Of a stretch of DNA of 64,000 bases, positions 44,918 to 53,830 are shown piece by piece (the first letter of the stretch is position 1; the number at the start of each line of letters is the position of its first letter). A program made the translations under genes and the position numbers. This stretch comes from Vibrio ulleungensis (lineage in GTDB: Bacteria; Pseudomonadota; Gammaproteobacteria; Enterobacterales; Vibrionaceae), in assembly GCF_016900875.1 (NCBI RefSeq), contig NZ_JAFEUM010000012.1, forward strand, positions 1 through 64,000, written 5' to 3'. The notes below the pieces were generated by a model that ran no database searches, had not been told where the DNA came from, and was given only the letters and a program-made list of their open reading frames with translations.

Positions 44918-45661
44918 TTAGTGACTTGGTATCGCAATACGCTTTTCCATCCAACGCACTGCTTGTGAAACGACCAGGATTAACACCAAATATTCAAGCA
45001 CCAAAAATGTGTAAATTTCTAGCGGTAAATACTCGTTTACAACGAGTTCATTGGCTCGTCTAGTAAGGTCACTTAGTCCTATGACACTGACAAGCGATGA
45101 CATTTTTAGAATATAGACAAATTGGTTTCCGAGTGGAGGCAATATCTGTCGAAATGCTTGTGGGAAAATAACTAGGCGCATTTTGCTCCAGTAGCTTAAC
45201 CCCAAAGATTCAGCTGCTTCGTGTTGGCCACGAGAAATGGCTTGGATGCCACCGCGAAAAACTTCCGCCATAAACGCACTCTCTGCAATCGATAGCGCGA
45301 TCACTCCTGCCCAGAAATGGTTGAGTGAAACATCGAGCAGTGTCGGCATCCCATAGTAAACCCATAGCAGTAGTACTAGGACAGGAATCGAACGAATGGA
45401 CTCTACATACACACGGTTCACCCAGCGTAATGGCGCGTAGGAGGAGAGCGCAGGAAGAGCTATAGCAAAGCCTAGCAACATGGCAAAGACCATGCTTAAC
45501 AGTGATACCGCAATCGTATCGCCGAAACCGTTCATTAAAAACGTAAGGTTGGTTCGACCCTGCTGCGTTGATGGATCAAGTACATACCAGCCCCATTGGT
45601 AATCACTGCACCCAGTGAGAAGTAGCGGGGCAAATAAGCTAAGACGCGCTTTATTTGTCAA
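44918..45661 (-). CDS. Polar amino-acid ABC transporter permease
   Basis: This 247-residue permease of the His/Glu/Gln family has about five hydrophobic segments after residue 45 and the coupling EAA loop EAAESLGLSYWSKMRLVIFPQAFRQILPPLGNQ. VESIRSIPVLVLLLWVYYG is also typical. The N-terminus has LLLTGCSD, which looks like a lipobox ahead of a 30-residue periplasmic-like stretch; this is unusual for a permease and may be a chance match. It is divergent from a binding-protein gene (45749). No ATP-binding subunit is nearby, so it must share one encoded elsewhere. Confidence 0.86.
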   Translation of the reverse strand: MTNKARLSLFAPLLLTGCSDYQWGWYVLDPSTQQGRTNLTFLMNGFGDTIAVSLLSMVFAMLLGFAIALPALSSYAPLRWVNRVYVESIRSIPVLVLLLWVYYGMPTLLDVSLNHFWAGVIALSIAESAFMAEVFRGGIQAISRGQHEAAESLGLSYWSKMRLVIFPQAFRQILPPLGNQFVYILKMSSLVSVIGLSDLTRRANELVVNEYLPLEIYTFLVLEYLVLILVVSQAVRWMEKRIAIPSH

Positions 45662-45748
45662 AACAGACTCTTGTGACTAACAAATGAAAAAATAGACTGC
45701 TATGGTAACAATAACTTAACTAAAGTGCGTCAATAAAAGGAAATCGAG
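45662..45748. promoter_or_regulatory. Divergent promoter region of the ABC permease and binding-protein genes
   Basis: Both genes read outward from this 87-bp gap, which must hold both promoters. A plausible -10 TATGGT lies near 45701 on the plus strand, and AAAGGAAATCGAG gives the ribosome-binding site of the rightward gene. No operator palindrome is evident. Confidence 0.4.
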
Positions 45749-46522
45749 ATGAAAAAGTGGATTTTAGCATTGGGTTTAGCGGTGTTGAGTGCATCTGCCG
45801 TGGCCGAGACGAGCCGTTTACAAGAGATATTAAACAGCGGAAAACTGAGAGTTGGAACCACAGGTGATTGGAATCCTATGACTATGAAGGATCCTGCCAC
45901 CAACAGTTATCGAGGATTCGATATTGACGTCACCACAGAGCTAGCCAAGGATCTAGGTGTTGAAGTTGAGTTCGTTGCGACAGATTGGAAAACCTTGGTC
46001 AACGGTATTACCGCCAATAAATACGACATCACAGGCAGTGCATCTCTGAACATGTCTAGAGCGAAAGTAGCAGGCTACAGTCAACCCTACTTCTACCTTG
46101 CTTTTGTCCCTGTGGTGCAAAAAAAGGATCTAGAGAAATTCAGTCAATGGTCTGATTTTGATAACGCCGACATTAAAGTGGCGGCAACTCTTGGTACAGT
46201 CCAAGAAAAAATGGTTAAAGAGTTTTTCCCGAATGCAGTGCATATTGTGATTGAAGCGCCCGCTCGTGACTTTCAGGAGTTGCTTGCTCGCCGCGCCGAT
46301 GTCAGCGTAACCTCGAATGTTGAAGCCGCAACCTTAGTCACAAAATTTAGCCAATTGGCGATTGTCCCAGTGGATGAGCCGCGCAAGCCAACGCCGATTT
46401 CTATGTTGCTTCCACAAAATGATCAAGTATGGATTAATTATGTGAACCATTGGGTTGAGCTGAAGAAAACGCAGGGCTTCTTTGAAGAGACGGCTCAAAA
46501 ATGGGGTCTAAAGAGTATGTAA
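45749..46522 (+). CDS. Family 3 periplasmic substrate-binding protein (PheC-like)
   Basis: This 257-residue protein has a signal peptide (cleavage likely after Ala19, AVA|ET) and a family 3 solute-binding fold: LRVGTTGDWNPMTM, GFDIDVTTELAKDLG, YDITGSASLNMSRA, ATLGTVQEK. The DFQELLARRADVSVTSNVEA segment places Glu192 where the cyclohexadienyl dehydratase PheC has its catalytic glutamate, so either amino-acid binding or dehydratase activity is possible. Pairing with the divergent permease favours transport. Confidence 0.82.
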   Translation: MKKWILALGLAVLSASAVAETSRLQEILNSGKLRVGTTGDWNPMTMKDPATNSYRGFDIDVTTELAKDLGVEVEFVATDWKTLVNGITANKYDITGSASLNMSRAKVAGYSQPYFYLAFVPVVQKKDLEKFSQWSDFDNADIKVAATLGTVQEKMVKEFFPNAVHIVIEAPARDFQELLARRADVSVTSNVEAATLVTKFSQLAIVPVDEPRKPTPISMLLPQNDQVWINYVNHWVELKKTQGFFEETAQKWGLKSM

Positions 46523-46547
46523 CCGCTCACTACGCGTGTGCATAGAT

Positions 46548-46580
46548 AAAAAAACGGTCACCGAATGAGGTGACCGTTTT
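46548..46580. terminator. Bidirectional terminator between the binding-protein gene and ilvA
   Basis: AAAACGGTCACC and GGTGACCGTTTT pair around a 6-nt loop, with A and T tracts. It serves two convergent genes: the binding protein and the ilv operon. Confidence 0.87.
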
Positions 46581-46584
46581 ACTA

Positions 46585-48159
46585 TTATTTTAAGAAGAAC
46601 TTATACGACGGGTTGTCGGATTCATCTTTAAACTGATACCCCAAGAACTCGAGGTGTTCGCTGAAGCGAATTAAATCCGTTTCGCTTAACTCAAAGCCAC
46701 ACAATACTCGACCATAGTCAGCGCCATGGTTGCGATAATTAAATAGACTGATGTTCCAGTGGGTGCCCAGTGTGCTTAAAAACTTCAATAGCGCGCCAGG
46801 ATACTCTGGAAACTCAAAGCTAAATAACTTCTCGTGTAAGCTGTTTTTAGGCTTGCCTCCCACCATATAGCGAACGTGCAGCTTGGCCATTTCGTCATCG
46901 GATAAATCGACAACGTCATAGCCACCCTGTTTTAGATCGCCAATGATATGATCAAGCTCTGCCTGACCTTCTTGCAATCGAATGCCGACAAATATATTGG
47001 CACTGTCTGGATCGTTATAGCGATAGTTAAACTCGGTGACCGCTCGACCACCAATCAGTTGGCAAAACTCAAAAAAGGCCCCTTGACGTTCAGGAATGGT
47101 GACGGCCAATAGGCCTTCACGTTTTTCACCTAGCTCACAGCGCTCTGAAACGTAACGTAAGCCATGAAAGTTGGTATTGGCACCTGATAGTACTGTGGCG
47201 AGTTTTTTGTCGCACCAGTGATGGCTCTCGGCGTATTTTTTAAGCCCAGCCAGTGCAAGAGCGCCAGAAGGCTCTGCGATGGCGCGGGTATCTTCAAAAA
47301 TATCTTTTACTGCTGCGCATATTTCATCGCTAGAGACCGTCACATGATCGTCAATATACTTTTGGCAAAGCCTAAACGTCTCTTCGCCAATGCGCTTAAC
47401 GGCTACACCGTCAGCAAACATACTGACTTGATCAAGCACCACTGGCTCGCCCGCGTCGAGTGCGGCTTTGAGGCACGCTGAATCTTCGGGCTCTACCGCG
47501 ATGACTTTCACTTCTGGCATTAGCTGCTTAACCAATACAGCAACACCGGCCGCTAAGCCGCCTCCCCCAACAGGGACAAAAATCGCATCTAAATGTCCGT
47601 TTTGACGGAGCATTTCCATGCCAATCGTGCCTTGACCTGCGATCACCAATGGATGATCAAAAGGTGGGACAAACGTATAACCATGAAGCGAAGAGAGTCT
47701 TTCCGCTTCGGCTTTCGCTTCATCAAAGTTACTGCCATGAAGCACCACTTCGCCACCAAAACTGCGAACAGCTTCTACTTTAATGTCTGGGGTCGTTTTA
47801 GGCATCACAATGATGGTCTTTATGCCTAACTTGGTCCCCGATAGCGCCATACCTTGTGCGTGGTTACCCGCTGATGCGGCAATCACACCGGCTTGTTTTT
47901 GCTGTTGGTTAAGGCTCGACACCATATTGTAGGCGCCGCGCAGCTTAAACGAGTGAACTGGCTGTCGGTCTTCACGCTTTATTTGTACCTGATTGCCGGT
48001 ACGTTCAGACAAGCGAGGCATATCCTGCAACGGGGTATCACTGGCGACTTCATATACCGGTGCACGTAGGATATGGCGCAGATAATCTGCGCCACTGTGT
48101 GGAATATCCATCATGCGTTCATCGGTCGCGACCTCTGAATCTTCATTCCCATGGGACAT
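46585..48159 (-). CDS. ilvA: Threonine deaminase (threonine ammonia-lyase) IlvA
   Basis: IlvA is the biosynthetic PLP enzyme that converts threonine to 2-ketobutyrate, committing it to isoleucine. The 524-residue protein has the PLP-lysine motif REDRQPVHSFKLRGAYNM and the glycine loop VGGGGLAAG. Two C-terminal ACT-like domains (from about residue 340: EGLLAVTIPERQGAFFEF, KLFSFEFPEYPGALLKFL) bind isoleucine and valine for feedback control. It is last in the ilv operon, with GAGGAG before the ATG and the start two bases past the ilvD stop. Confidence 0.96.
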   Translation of the reverse strand: MSHGNEDSEVATDERMMDIPHSGADYLRHILRAPVYEVASDTPLQDMPRLSERTGNQVQIKREDRQPVHSFKLRGAYNMVSSLNQQQKQAGVIAASAGNHAQGMALSGTKLGIKTIIVMPKTTPDIKVEAVRSFGGEVVLHGSNFDEAKAEAERLSSLHGYTFVPPFDHPLVIAGQGTIGMEMLRQNGHLDAIFVPVGGGGLAAGVAVLVKQLMPEVKVIAVEPEDSACLKAALDAGEPVVLDQVSMFADGVAVKRIGEETFRLCQKYIDDHVTVSSDEICAAVKDIFEDTRAIAEPSGALALAGLKKYAESHHWCDKKLATVLSGANTNFHGLRYVSERCELGEKREGLLAVTIPERQGAFFEFCQLIGGRAVTEFNYRYNDPDSANIFVGIRLQEGQAELDHIIGDLKQGGYDVVDLSDDEMAKLHVRYMVGGKPKNSLHEKLFSFEFPEYPGALLKFLSTLGTHWNISLFNYRNHGADYGRVLCGFELSETDLIRFSEHLEFLGYQFKDESDNPSYKFFLK

Positions 48160-48161
48160 GA

Positions 48162-50003
48162 TTACTCCTCAAGCATCGACTTATCGCGAACTGCACCCTT
48201 ATCGGCGCTGGTGGCCATGCTGGCGTAAGCCTTCAGAGCAAAGGACACTTGGCGCTCTCGTGACGCAGGTTTCCAGCCCAGCAGATCTTGTTTAGCACGA
48301 CGCGCAGCGAGCTCTGATTCGCTCACTTCCAATGAGATGGTACGATTTGGAATATCGATAGCAATGGTATCACCGCTGTTCACCAGACCGATCACGCCGC
48401 CATTGGCCGCTTCCGGAGATGCGTGACCAATCGACAGTCCAGAGGTACCACCTGAGAAGCGACCGTCAGTTAATAGCGCACACTCTTTGCCAAGACCCAT
48501 GGACTTAAGATAAGTGGTTGGGTAAAGCATCTCTTGCATGCCTGGGCCGCCTTTAGGACCTTCGTAGCGAATAACGACCACATCTCCGGCTTTCACTTTG
48601 CCACCTAAGATGCCATCAACCGCGTCTTCTTGGCTTTCGAACACCACCGCTGGGCCGGTAAATTTAAGGATGCTTTCATCAACGCCTGCAGTCTTAACGA
48701 TGCAGCCATCCAGAGCAATGTTCCCGCTAAGCACGGCCAAACCACCATCTTGGCTGTAGGCATTGTCTTTGGTGCGGATACAGCCATTTTCACGGTCGTC
48801 ATCCAGCGTGTCCCAGCGACAGTCTTGCGAAAAGGCCTTTGTGGTACGAATGCCCGCAGGACCGGCTCTAAAGAAGTCTTTCACCTCTTGAGACTCAGTC
48901 AGCATGATATCGTATTCTTTTAGTTGCTCTTCAAAGCTTAGGCCAAGAACCGTTCTGGCTTGGTTATTCAATAATCCGGCTCGGTCGAGCTCGCCTAGAA
49001 TACCCATCACACCCCCTGCGCGGTGCACATCTTCCATATGGTACTTCTGGGTTGAAGGTGCAACCTTACATAGGTTTGGAACGCGACGCGACATGGCATC
49101 TATATCGGCCATATCAAAATCGACGTTACCTTCCTGAGCCGCCGCTAGTAGGTGTAATACTGTGTTGGTAGAGCCACCCATAGCAATATCTAATGCCATC
49201 GCGTTTTCAAACGCTTCTTTAGTGGCAATATTGCGCGGTAGAGCGGTTTCGTCGTCTTGTTCGTAGTAACGCTTGGTGAGCTCAACAACACGCTTACCAG
49301 CGTTCACAAATAGCTGTTCGCGGTCTGCGTGTGTGGCCAGCATTGAACCATTACCTGGCTGAGATAGACCCAAAGCTTCAGTGAGACAGTTCATTGAGTT
49401 GGCGGTAAACATACCAGAGCATGATCCACAGGTAGGACAGGCTGAACGTTCGATCTGCTCGCTCTGTTCATCCGATACCGAAGGATCCGCACCTTGCATC
49501 ATGGCATCAACCAGATCGAGCTTGATGATTTGATCAGAGAGCTTGGTTTTACCGGCTTCCATCGGACCGCCGGAGACGAAAATAACCGGAATATTCAGGC
49601 GCATTGACGCCATCAGCATTCCTGGAGTGATTTTGTCACAGTTAGAGATACACACCATCGCATCGGCGCAGTGTGCATTAACCATGTATTCCACAGAGTC
49701 GGCGATAAGCTCGCGCGAAGGTAACGAATACAACATACCGCCATGACCCATAGCGATACCGTCATCGACCGCAATGGTATTAAATTCTTTGGCGATGCCG
49801 CCAGCTTCCTCAATCTCTCTAGCGACCAGTTGACCCAAGTCTTTAAGATGGACGTGACCTGGAACAAATTGGGTGAATGAGTTGACTACTGCAATAATGG
49901 GCTTACCGAAATCTTCATCTTTGACACCGGTCGCGCGCCACAATGCGCGTGCACCCGCCATGTTACGACCGTGGGTGGTTGTTGCTGAACGATACTTAGG
50001 CAT
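48162..50003 (-). CDS. ilvD: Dihydroxy-acid dehydratase IlvD
   Basis: IlvD is the Fe-S enzyme that dehydrates dihydroxy acids to the 2-keto precursors of isoleucine and valine. The 613-residue protein carries the cluster and metal ligands in CISNCDKITPGML and ACPTCGSCSGMFTANSM and the C-terminal TDGRFSGGTSGLSIGH. It begins MPKYRSATTTHGRNMAGARALWRATG, as expected. It lies between ilvE and ilvA. Confidence 0.97.
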   Translation of the reverse strand: MPKYRSATTTHGRNMAGARALWRATGVKDEDFGKPIIAVVNSFTQFVPGHVHLKDLGQLVAREIEEAGGIAKEFNTIAVDDGIAMGHGGMLYSLPSRELIADSVEYMVNAHCADAMVCISNCDKITPGMLMASMRLNIPVIFVSGGPMEAGKTKLSDQIIKLDLVDAMMQGADPSVSDEQSEQIERSACPTCGSCSGMFTANSMNCLTEALGLSQPGNGSMLATHADREQLFVNAGKRVVELTKRYYEQDDETALPRNIATKEAFENAMALDIAMGGSTNTVLHLLAAAQEGNVDFDMADIDAMSRRVPNLCKVAPSTQKYHMEDVHRAGGVMGILGELDRAGLLNNQARTVLGLSFEEQLKEYDIMLTESQEVKDFFRAGPAGIRTTKAFSQDCRWDTLDDDRENGCIRTKDNAYSQDGGLAVLSGNIALDGCIVKTAGVDESILKFTGPAVVFESQEDAVDGILGGKVKAGDVVVIRYEGPKGGPGMQEMLYPTTYLKSMGLGKECALLTDGRFSGGTSGLSIGHASPEAANGGVIGLVNSGDTIAIDIPNRTISLEVSESELAARRAKQDLLGWKPASRERQVSFALKAYASMATSADKGAVRDKSMLEE

Positions 50004-50033
50004 TACTATTTTCCTTAATCTTGTGGGTAGACC

Positions 50034-50969
50034 CTAATCTTGTGGATATACGTAGTCCAACCAGCCCCACTTGTCTTCAGTGGTGCCGTTGAACAGGCCG
50101 AAATAGGTGGATTGCAACTCGTGCGTTATTGGGCCACGTTTGCCTTCACCCACAGTTATTTGGTCGACAGAGCGCACCGGTACGATTTCCGCTGCGGTGC
50201 CAGTCATAAAGATTTCGTCAGCAAGATAAAGCGCTTCACGTGCAATGTTGGCTTCGCGCACTTCATAGCCTTTGTCTTTGGCGATGGTCATGATCGAATC
50301 ACGAGTAATGCCCGGCAATATGGCACTGGTGGCTGGTGGTGTTGTAAGGACACCATCTTTAATGACAAAAATATTCTCGCCAGCGCCTTCAGATAAGTAA
50401 CCATCAACACTTAATGCGATACCTTCATCGTAACCGTGGCGACGTGCTTCACCACCAACAAGCAATGAAGACAGGTAGTTACCACCTGCTTTAGCTGCGG
50501 TAGGAATCGTGTTTGGCGCTGCGCGATTCCAGCTTGAAATCATCGCATCAACACCATTTTCTAGCGCTTCTTCGCCAAGGTATGAGCCCCATGGGAATGC
50601 AGCGATGATCAGATCCATTTCTGTATCAACCGGAGGACAGACACCCAAGCCAACATTTCCGACAAAGCCGAGTGGACGAATGTACGCTGACTCTAATTTG
50701 TTCTGACGAAGCGTCTCGCGCGTTGCTTCCATAATTTCGTCAACCGTGTACGGGATTGGGAAGCGGTAAATTTTTGCAGAGTCTTTAAGACGCTGTGCGT
50801 GCTCTTTATGACGGAAAACAATTGGCCCTTTTGGAGTGTTATAGCAACGAACCCCTTCAAATACAGACGTGCCGTAATGCATTGCATGGGTAAGCACATG
50901 GACATTGGCTTCTGCCCATGGAACCATTTCGCCATTAAACCAAATAAAATCAGCCGTTCTCTTAGACAT
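50034..50969 (-). CDS. ilvE: Branched-chain amino acid aminotransferase IlvE
   Basis: IlvE is the class IV PLP aminotransferase for the last step of Ile, Leu and Val synthesis. The 311-residue protein has YGTSVFEGVRCY, the PLP-lysine region TAAKAGGNYLSSLL near residue 160, and DGYLSEGAGENIFVIKDG. It is the third enzyme gene of ilvGMEDA, 10 bp after ilvM. Confidence 0.97.
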   Translation of the reverse strand: MSKRTADFIWFNGEMVPWAEANVHVLTHAMHYGTSVFEGVRCYNTPKGPIVFRHKEHAQRLKDSAKIYRFPIPYTVDEIMEATRETLRQNKLESAYIRPLGFVGNVGLGVCPPVDTEMDLIIAAFPWGSYLGEEALENGVDAMISSWNRAAPNTIPTAAKAGGNYLSSLLVGGEARRHGYDEGIALSVDGYLSEGAGENIFVIKDGVLTTPPATSAILPGITRDSIMTIAKDKGYEVREANIAREALYLADEIFMTGTAAEIVPVRSVDQITVGEGKRGPITHELQSTYFGLFNGTTEDKWGWLDYVYPQD

Positions 50970-50979
50970 GTTGCCTTCC

Positions 50980-51264
50980 TTATGCGTTTACTTTTTGCTG
51001 TAAATTGTTGTTTGGGAGTTCATTATTATCGATTTTAATCACTTCTACACTGATGACATCCCACAACTTTTCAATTTGGTTGGTCAAAAATGAGATTGGA
51101 CGTTCACTATCTACAATGATTTCCACGCTGGCAATTCTGCTCTGGTGGTTTTGAGTGCCTGCAACTTGTCGAACGGTAAACCCGCGATGGCGTACTACAC
51201 GTAATACACGCTCCAGAAGCACAGGTTTGTCGTCCGCTTTGATATCAAGTAAGTATCTTTCCAT
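50980..51264 (-). CDS. ilvM: Acetolactate synthase II small (regulatory) subunit IlvM
   Basis: This 94-residue protein has an ACT-type regulatory domain; it begins MERYLLDIKADDKPVLLERVLRVVRHRGF and has LTNQIEKLWDVISV in the second half, as in IlvM of E. coli AHAS II. It pairs with the catalytic IlvG 22 bp upstream. The C-terminal Gln/Asn-rich tail is a little longer than in E. coli (87 residues). Confidence 0.93.
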   Translation of the reverse strand: MERYLLDIKADDKPVLLERVLRVVRHRGFTVRQVAGTQNHQSRIASVEIIVDSERPISFLTNQIEKLWDVISVEVIKIDNNELPNNNLQQKVNA

Positions 51265-51286
51265 AGTGTTTCCTAGCTCTTGGGTA

Positions 51287-52990
51287 TTAAGTGTTTTCTA
51301 ACATGTCTTCGTTGGAAGCGCCCGGTGGAACCAGAGGCCACACGTTTTCTTCTTCATCGATCAATACATGCAATAAGTACGACGTCTCACACGCCAGCAT
51401 CTCTTTCAGTGCGGGTTCAACTTCATCTTTACGAGTGATTGTCTTTCCTGGAATATCAAACGCTTTTGCCAGCATGACAAAGTCTGGGTTGTCGTCCAGA
51501 ATCGTCTCGCTGTGTCGACCATCGAAAAACAGCGATTGCCACTGTCTCACCATACCTAATCGTTGGTTGTTGATCAGTACCATCTTGACTGGAATTTGGC
51601 GACGCTTAAGCGTACCTAGCTCTTGAATGTTCATCATGAACGAGCCATCCCCAGAAACCAAAATGGATTGATCGTTTGGGCGCGCTACAGCAGCCCCCAT
51701 TGCCGCGGGTAATCCAAATCCCATCGTGCCGAGACCGGCAGAAGAAATGAAGTTTTGCGGATCACGGGGTTGAATATGTTGCGCAGCCCACATCTGGTGC
51801 TGACCAACGTCTGTCGACACCATCGAGCTGTCGGGCATCATATCGGACAGCTGTTTAAGCAGCAGCGGTGCGTAAATGAGATCACCTGGGTGGTCATAAC
51901 GCCACTTAAATGCAGTGCGTAAGCTTTCACAGTGATGAACCCAGGGTGAAATATCATGATCCATTCCCATTTGAGGCAATATGGTATTGATATCGCCTCT
52001 AAGGGTCGCGTGCGCATGACGAAGCTTATTAAACTCAGCTTTATCGATATCGATATGAATCACTTTTGCATGAGGGGCAAAGGTGTCGAGCTTACCTGTG
52101 ACTCGGTCATCAAATCGAGCGCCGACAACAATCAATAAGTCACATTCCTGAACCACTAAGTTGGCAGCTTTTGTCCCATGCATGCCGAGCATACCTAGGT
52201 AATGAGGGTCGTGTCGCTCAACAGAGCCAAGGCCTTTTAATGTGCTAACAGAAGGCATTGGGTTTGCTTTAAGAAAGCGTCTTACCGATTTTGTTGCTCG
52301 CGCAATTTGCACGCCGCCACCAACATACAGCACAGGGCGTTTGCTTTCGCGAAGAATGGCTTGCGCTAAACGAAAGTGCTCAGGTTGAGGGGTTGGCATC
52401 ATCGGAGGCGCAAAGTGCGGTAGCTTCGCAACGGGCGCTTCACCTAACTGGACATCTTTAGCAATGTCGACAATCACAGGGCCAGGGCGTCCACTTTTCG
52501 CCACTTCAAATGCCTCTGCAAGTGTTGGAGCAAGGTCGTTGATGTCGGTAACCAAATAGCTGTGTTTGGTACAGGACAAAGACATACCAATCACGTCCAT
52601 TTCCTGGAAGGCATCCGTACCAATATGCGAGCTGGCGACCTGTCCAGTTATCGCAACAATGGGTACCGAGTCCAAAAATGCGTCCGCAAGGCCAGTGACA
52701 AGGTTGGTGGCACCAGGGCCTGACGTTGCCATACATACTGCGACATCTTGTGTTGAACGTGCCATGCCAATGGCTGCCATTGCGGCGCCTTGTTCATGAC
52801 GACACAGAATGTGCTCAACCCCACCATCGTACAACGCATCATAGATGGGCATGATCGCGCCACCAGGATAACCAAAAATGGTTTTAATGCCTTCTTGCAG
52901 TAGAGCTTTCACCACCAATTGTGCCCCGGTTAACGGTGCTGGTGTTGCTGCGCCTGCCTCTTCGGGCTGTTGCGTCTCTTGTGCTCCCAT
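51287..52990 (-). CDS. ilvG: Acetolactate synthase II large subunit IlvG
   Basis: IlvG is the thiamine-diphosphate enzyme that condenses pyruvate with pyruvate or 2-ketobutyrate. The frame is intact (567 residues), unlike the frameshifted ilvG of E. coli K-12. The ThDP glutamate is in CRHEQGAAMAAIGMARS, and the ThDP/Mg motif GDGSFMMNIQEL ends with NNQRLGMVRQWQ. An N-terminal Ala/Glu/Pro-rich extension of about 20 residues precedes the fold. The ATG follows AAAAGGGATT, and the gene lies behind the ilvL attenuator. Confidence 0.96.
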   Translation of the reverse strand: MGAQETQQPEEAGAATPAPLTGAQLVVKALLQEGIKTIFGYPGGAIMPIYDALYDGGVEHILCRHEQGAAMAAIGMARSTQDVAVCMATSGPGATNLVTGLADAFLDSVPIVAITGQVASSHIGTDAFQEMDVIGMSLSCTKHSYLVTDINDLAPTLAEAFEVAKSGRPGPVIVDIAKDVQLGEAPVAKLPHFAPPMMPTPQPEHFRLAQAILRESKRPVLYVGGGVQIARATKSVRRFLKANPMPSVSTLKGLGSVERHDPHYLGMLGMHGTKAANLVVQECDLLIVVGARFDDRVTGKLDTFAPHAKVIHIDIDKAEFNKLRHAHATLRGDINTILPQMGMDHDISPWVHHCESLRTAFKWRYDHPGDLIYAPLLLKQLSDMMPDSSMVSTDVGQHQMWAAQHIQPRDPQNFISSAGLGTMGFGLPAAMGAAVARPNDQSILVSGDGSFMMNIQELGTLKRRQIPVKMVLINNQRLGMVRQWQSLFFDGRHSETILDDNPDFVMLAKAFDIPGKTITRKDEVEPALKEMLACETSYLLHVLIDEEENVWPLVPPGASNEDMLENT

Positions 52991-53019
52991 AATCCCTTTT
53001 CCCTGTTTTTATAAATTAT

Positions 53020-53056
53020 AAAAAAGCCCCCGGACTCTTCAGTGCGGGGGCTTTTA
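53020..53056 (-). terminator. ilvGMEDA attenuator
   Basis: On the minus strand AAAAGCCCCCG and CGGGGGCTTTT form a perfect 11-bp stem running into T residues. It lies between the ilvL leader peptide and ilvG, exactly where ribosome-coupled attenuation needs it. Confidence 0.9.
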
Positions 53057-53068
53057 AAATCTGGCTGT

Positions 53069-53161
53069 CTATCTTTCGCCTACTCGCCCGCCCGCGGTGT
53101 TAATAATCACCACGACCAGCAGGATAATCAGTGTGTTAATACGAGTAGCGACAGTCATCAT
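53069..53161 (-). CDS. ilvL: ilvGMEDA operon leader peptide IlvL
   Basis: This 30-codon frame starts with two Met codons (53161 and 53158) and contains the run LIILLVVVII: by count five Ile, three Leu and five Val. It lies between a promoter and the attenuator stem in front of ilvG. Such branched-chain-rich leaders stall ribosomes when charged tRNAs for these amino acids are scarce, which prevents the terminator from forming. It resembles E. coli IlvL in composition, length and place. Confidence 0.9.
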   Translation of the reverse strand: MMTVATRINTLIILLVVVIINTAGGRVGER

Positions 53162-53200
53162 TAATGTTGTGTTTGTGTTCGTTTATTTTGCTGTAGTAAG

Positions 53201-53229
53201 TGGTATCACAGTTTTCGGTTTTGTGACAA
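53201..53229 (-). promoter_or_regulatory. Probable ilv operon promoter
   Basis: On the minus strand -35 TTGTCA (53224-53229), a 17-nt spacer and a weak -10 ATACCA (53201-53206) preceded by TGTG precede ilvL by about 40 bp. The -10 is imperfect, so this is tentative. Confidence 0.5.
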
Positions 53230-53314
53230 GTAAAAATTCATACTTTTTTCATAACTATCTTTTCTCTGCGCCTGAGTTAGCATGATTTAAACGCTATTTT
53301 AAAGGTGAAAAGTA

Positions 53315-53425
53315 ATGGGCTTGGCCACTATTTTCAGCCGGGCATGTGTGGGTGTTGATGCCCCTTTGGTAAGAGTCGAAGTGCATATTAGTGGAGGGAT
53401 GCCGGCGTTCAAGATTGATGGGTAG
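53315..53425 (+). pseudogene. comM: comM, N-terminal fragment left of the inserted element
   Basis: This frame begins MGLATIFSRACVGVDAPLV and runs to MPAFKI (34 residues), matching the conserved N-terminus of ComM/YifB Mg-chelatase-like helicases. It then enters foreign sequence and stops after two more codons (DG, TAG at 53423). AAAGGTG precedes the ATG. The rest of the gene resumes at 58706 after the element. The normal order here, divergent from ilv, is as in Vibrio cholerae. Confidence 0.9.
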
Positions 53426-53432
53426 ATTAACC
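53414..53432. repeat. Left attachment site (attL) of the element
   Basis: The comM reading frame is intact to AAG AT (53411-53415) and foreign beyond. The inverted ATTAACC motif, also found at the right end, lies 10 bp inside. The exact crossover is inferred from codon register. Confidence 0.65.
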
Positions 53433-53830
53433 ATTAAATATTTTTCACCCTTCCCAAAATTTTTTGGCCTTCGACTTTCCGCTGTGAAACTCAAGTATTT
53501 TTTAGCCCCTCCGGTGTATGGACGGGTCATCTAGGGGTTCTACGGTTTCCAAATAGGGGTACGGGGGTGCTTGTGGGGTCGCCCTCATTCGTTTCTGTCG
53601 TAGAAAACGATAGCATCAGCAAAGCTGCTGTGTGGGGCAAATATTTTCGCCAGTATGCCAAATCGACATGTTGTCTATTGCCAGAGGCAAGGGCATCCAT
53701 CTGCGATGGCTATCTATCATCTGATGTTGGTCAAAAGATAAATGATAAAACGTTATCAATGCCCTATCAAAACGGTTGGATGGTGGGTCAGAAGATAGTA
53801 TTATCATAACCCTACACACAACAAGGTAAG
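53426..53830. other. Left-end noncoding region of the element
   Basis: These 405 bp contain no convincing gene; an 80-codon frame from GTG 53567 lacks a ribosome-binding site and similarity to anything I recognise. The palindrome GATAAaacgTTATC (53744-53757) and nearby TATC/GATA motifs lie just before the resolvase gene and could be part of a res site. This is suggested only by position. Confidence 0.35.

Noticed and set aside
51287..52990. A frameshift in ilvG as in E. coli K-12
   Set aside because: The 567-codon frame is continuous with all ThDP motifs present.
53567..53809. An 80-codon frame at the left end of the element
   Set aside because: GTG start without ribosome-binding site, no recognisable domain, and it covers the region expected to hold the resolvase site.
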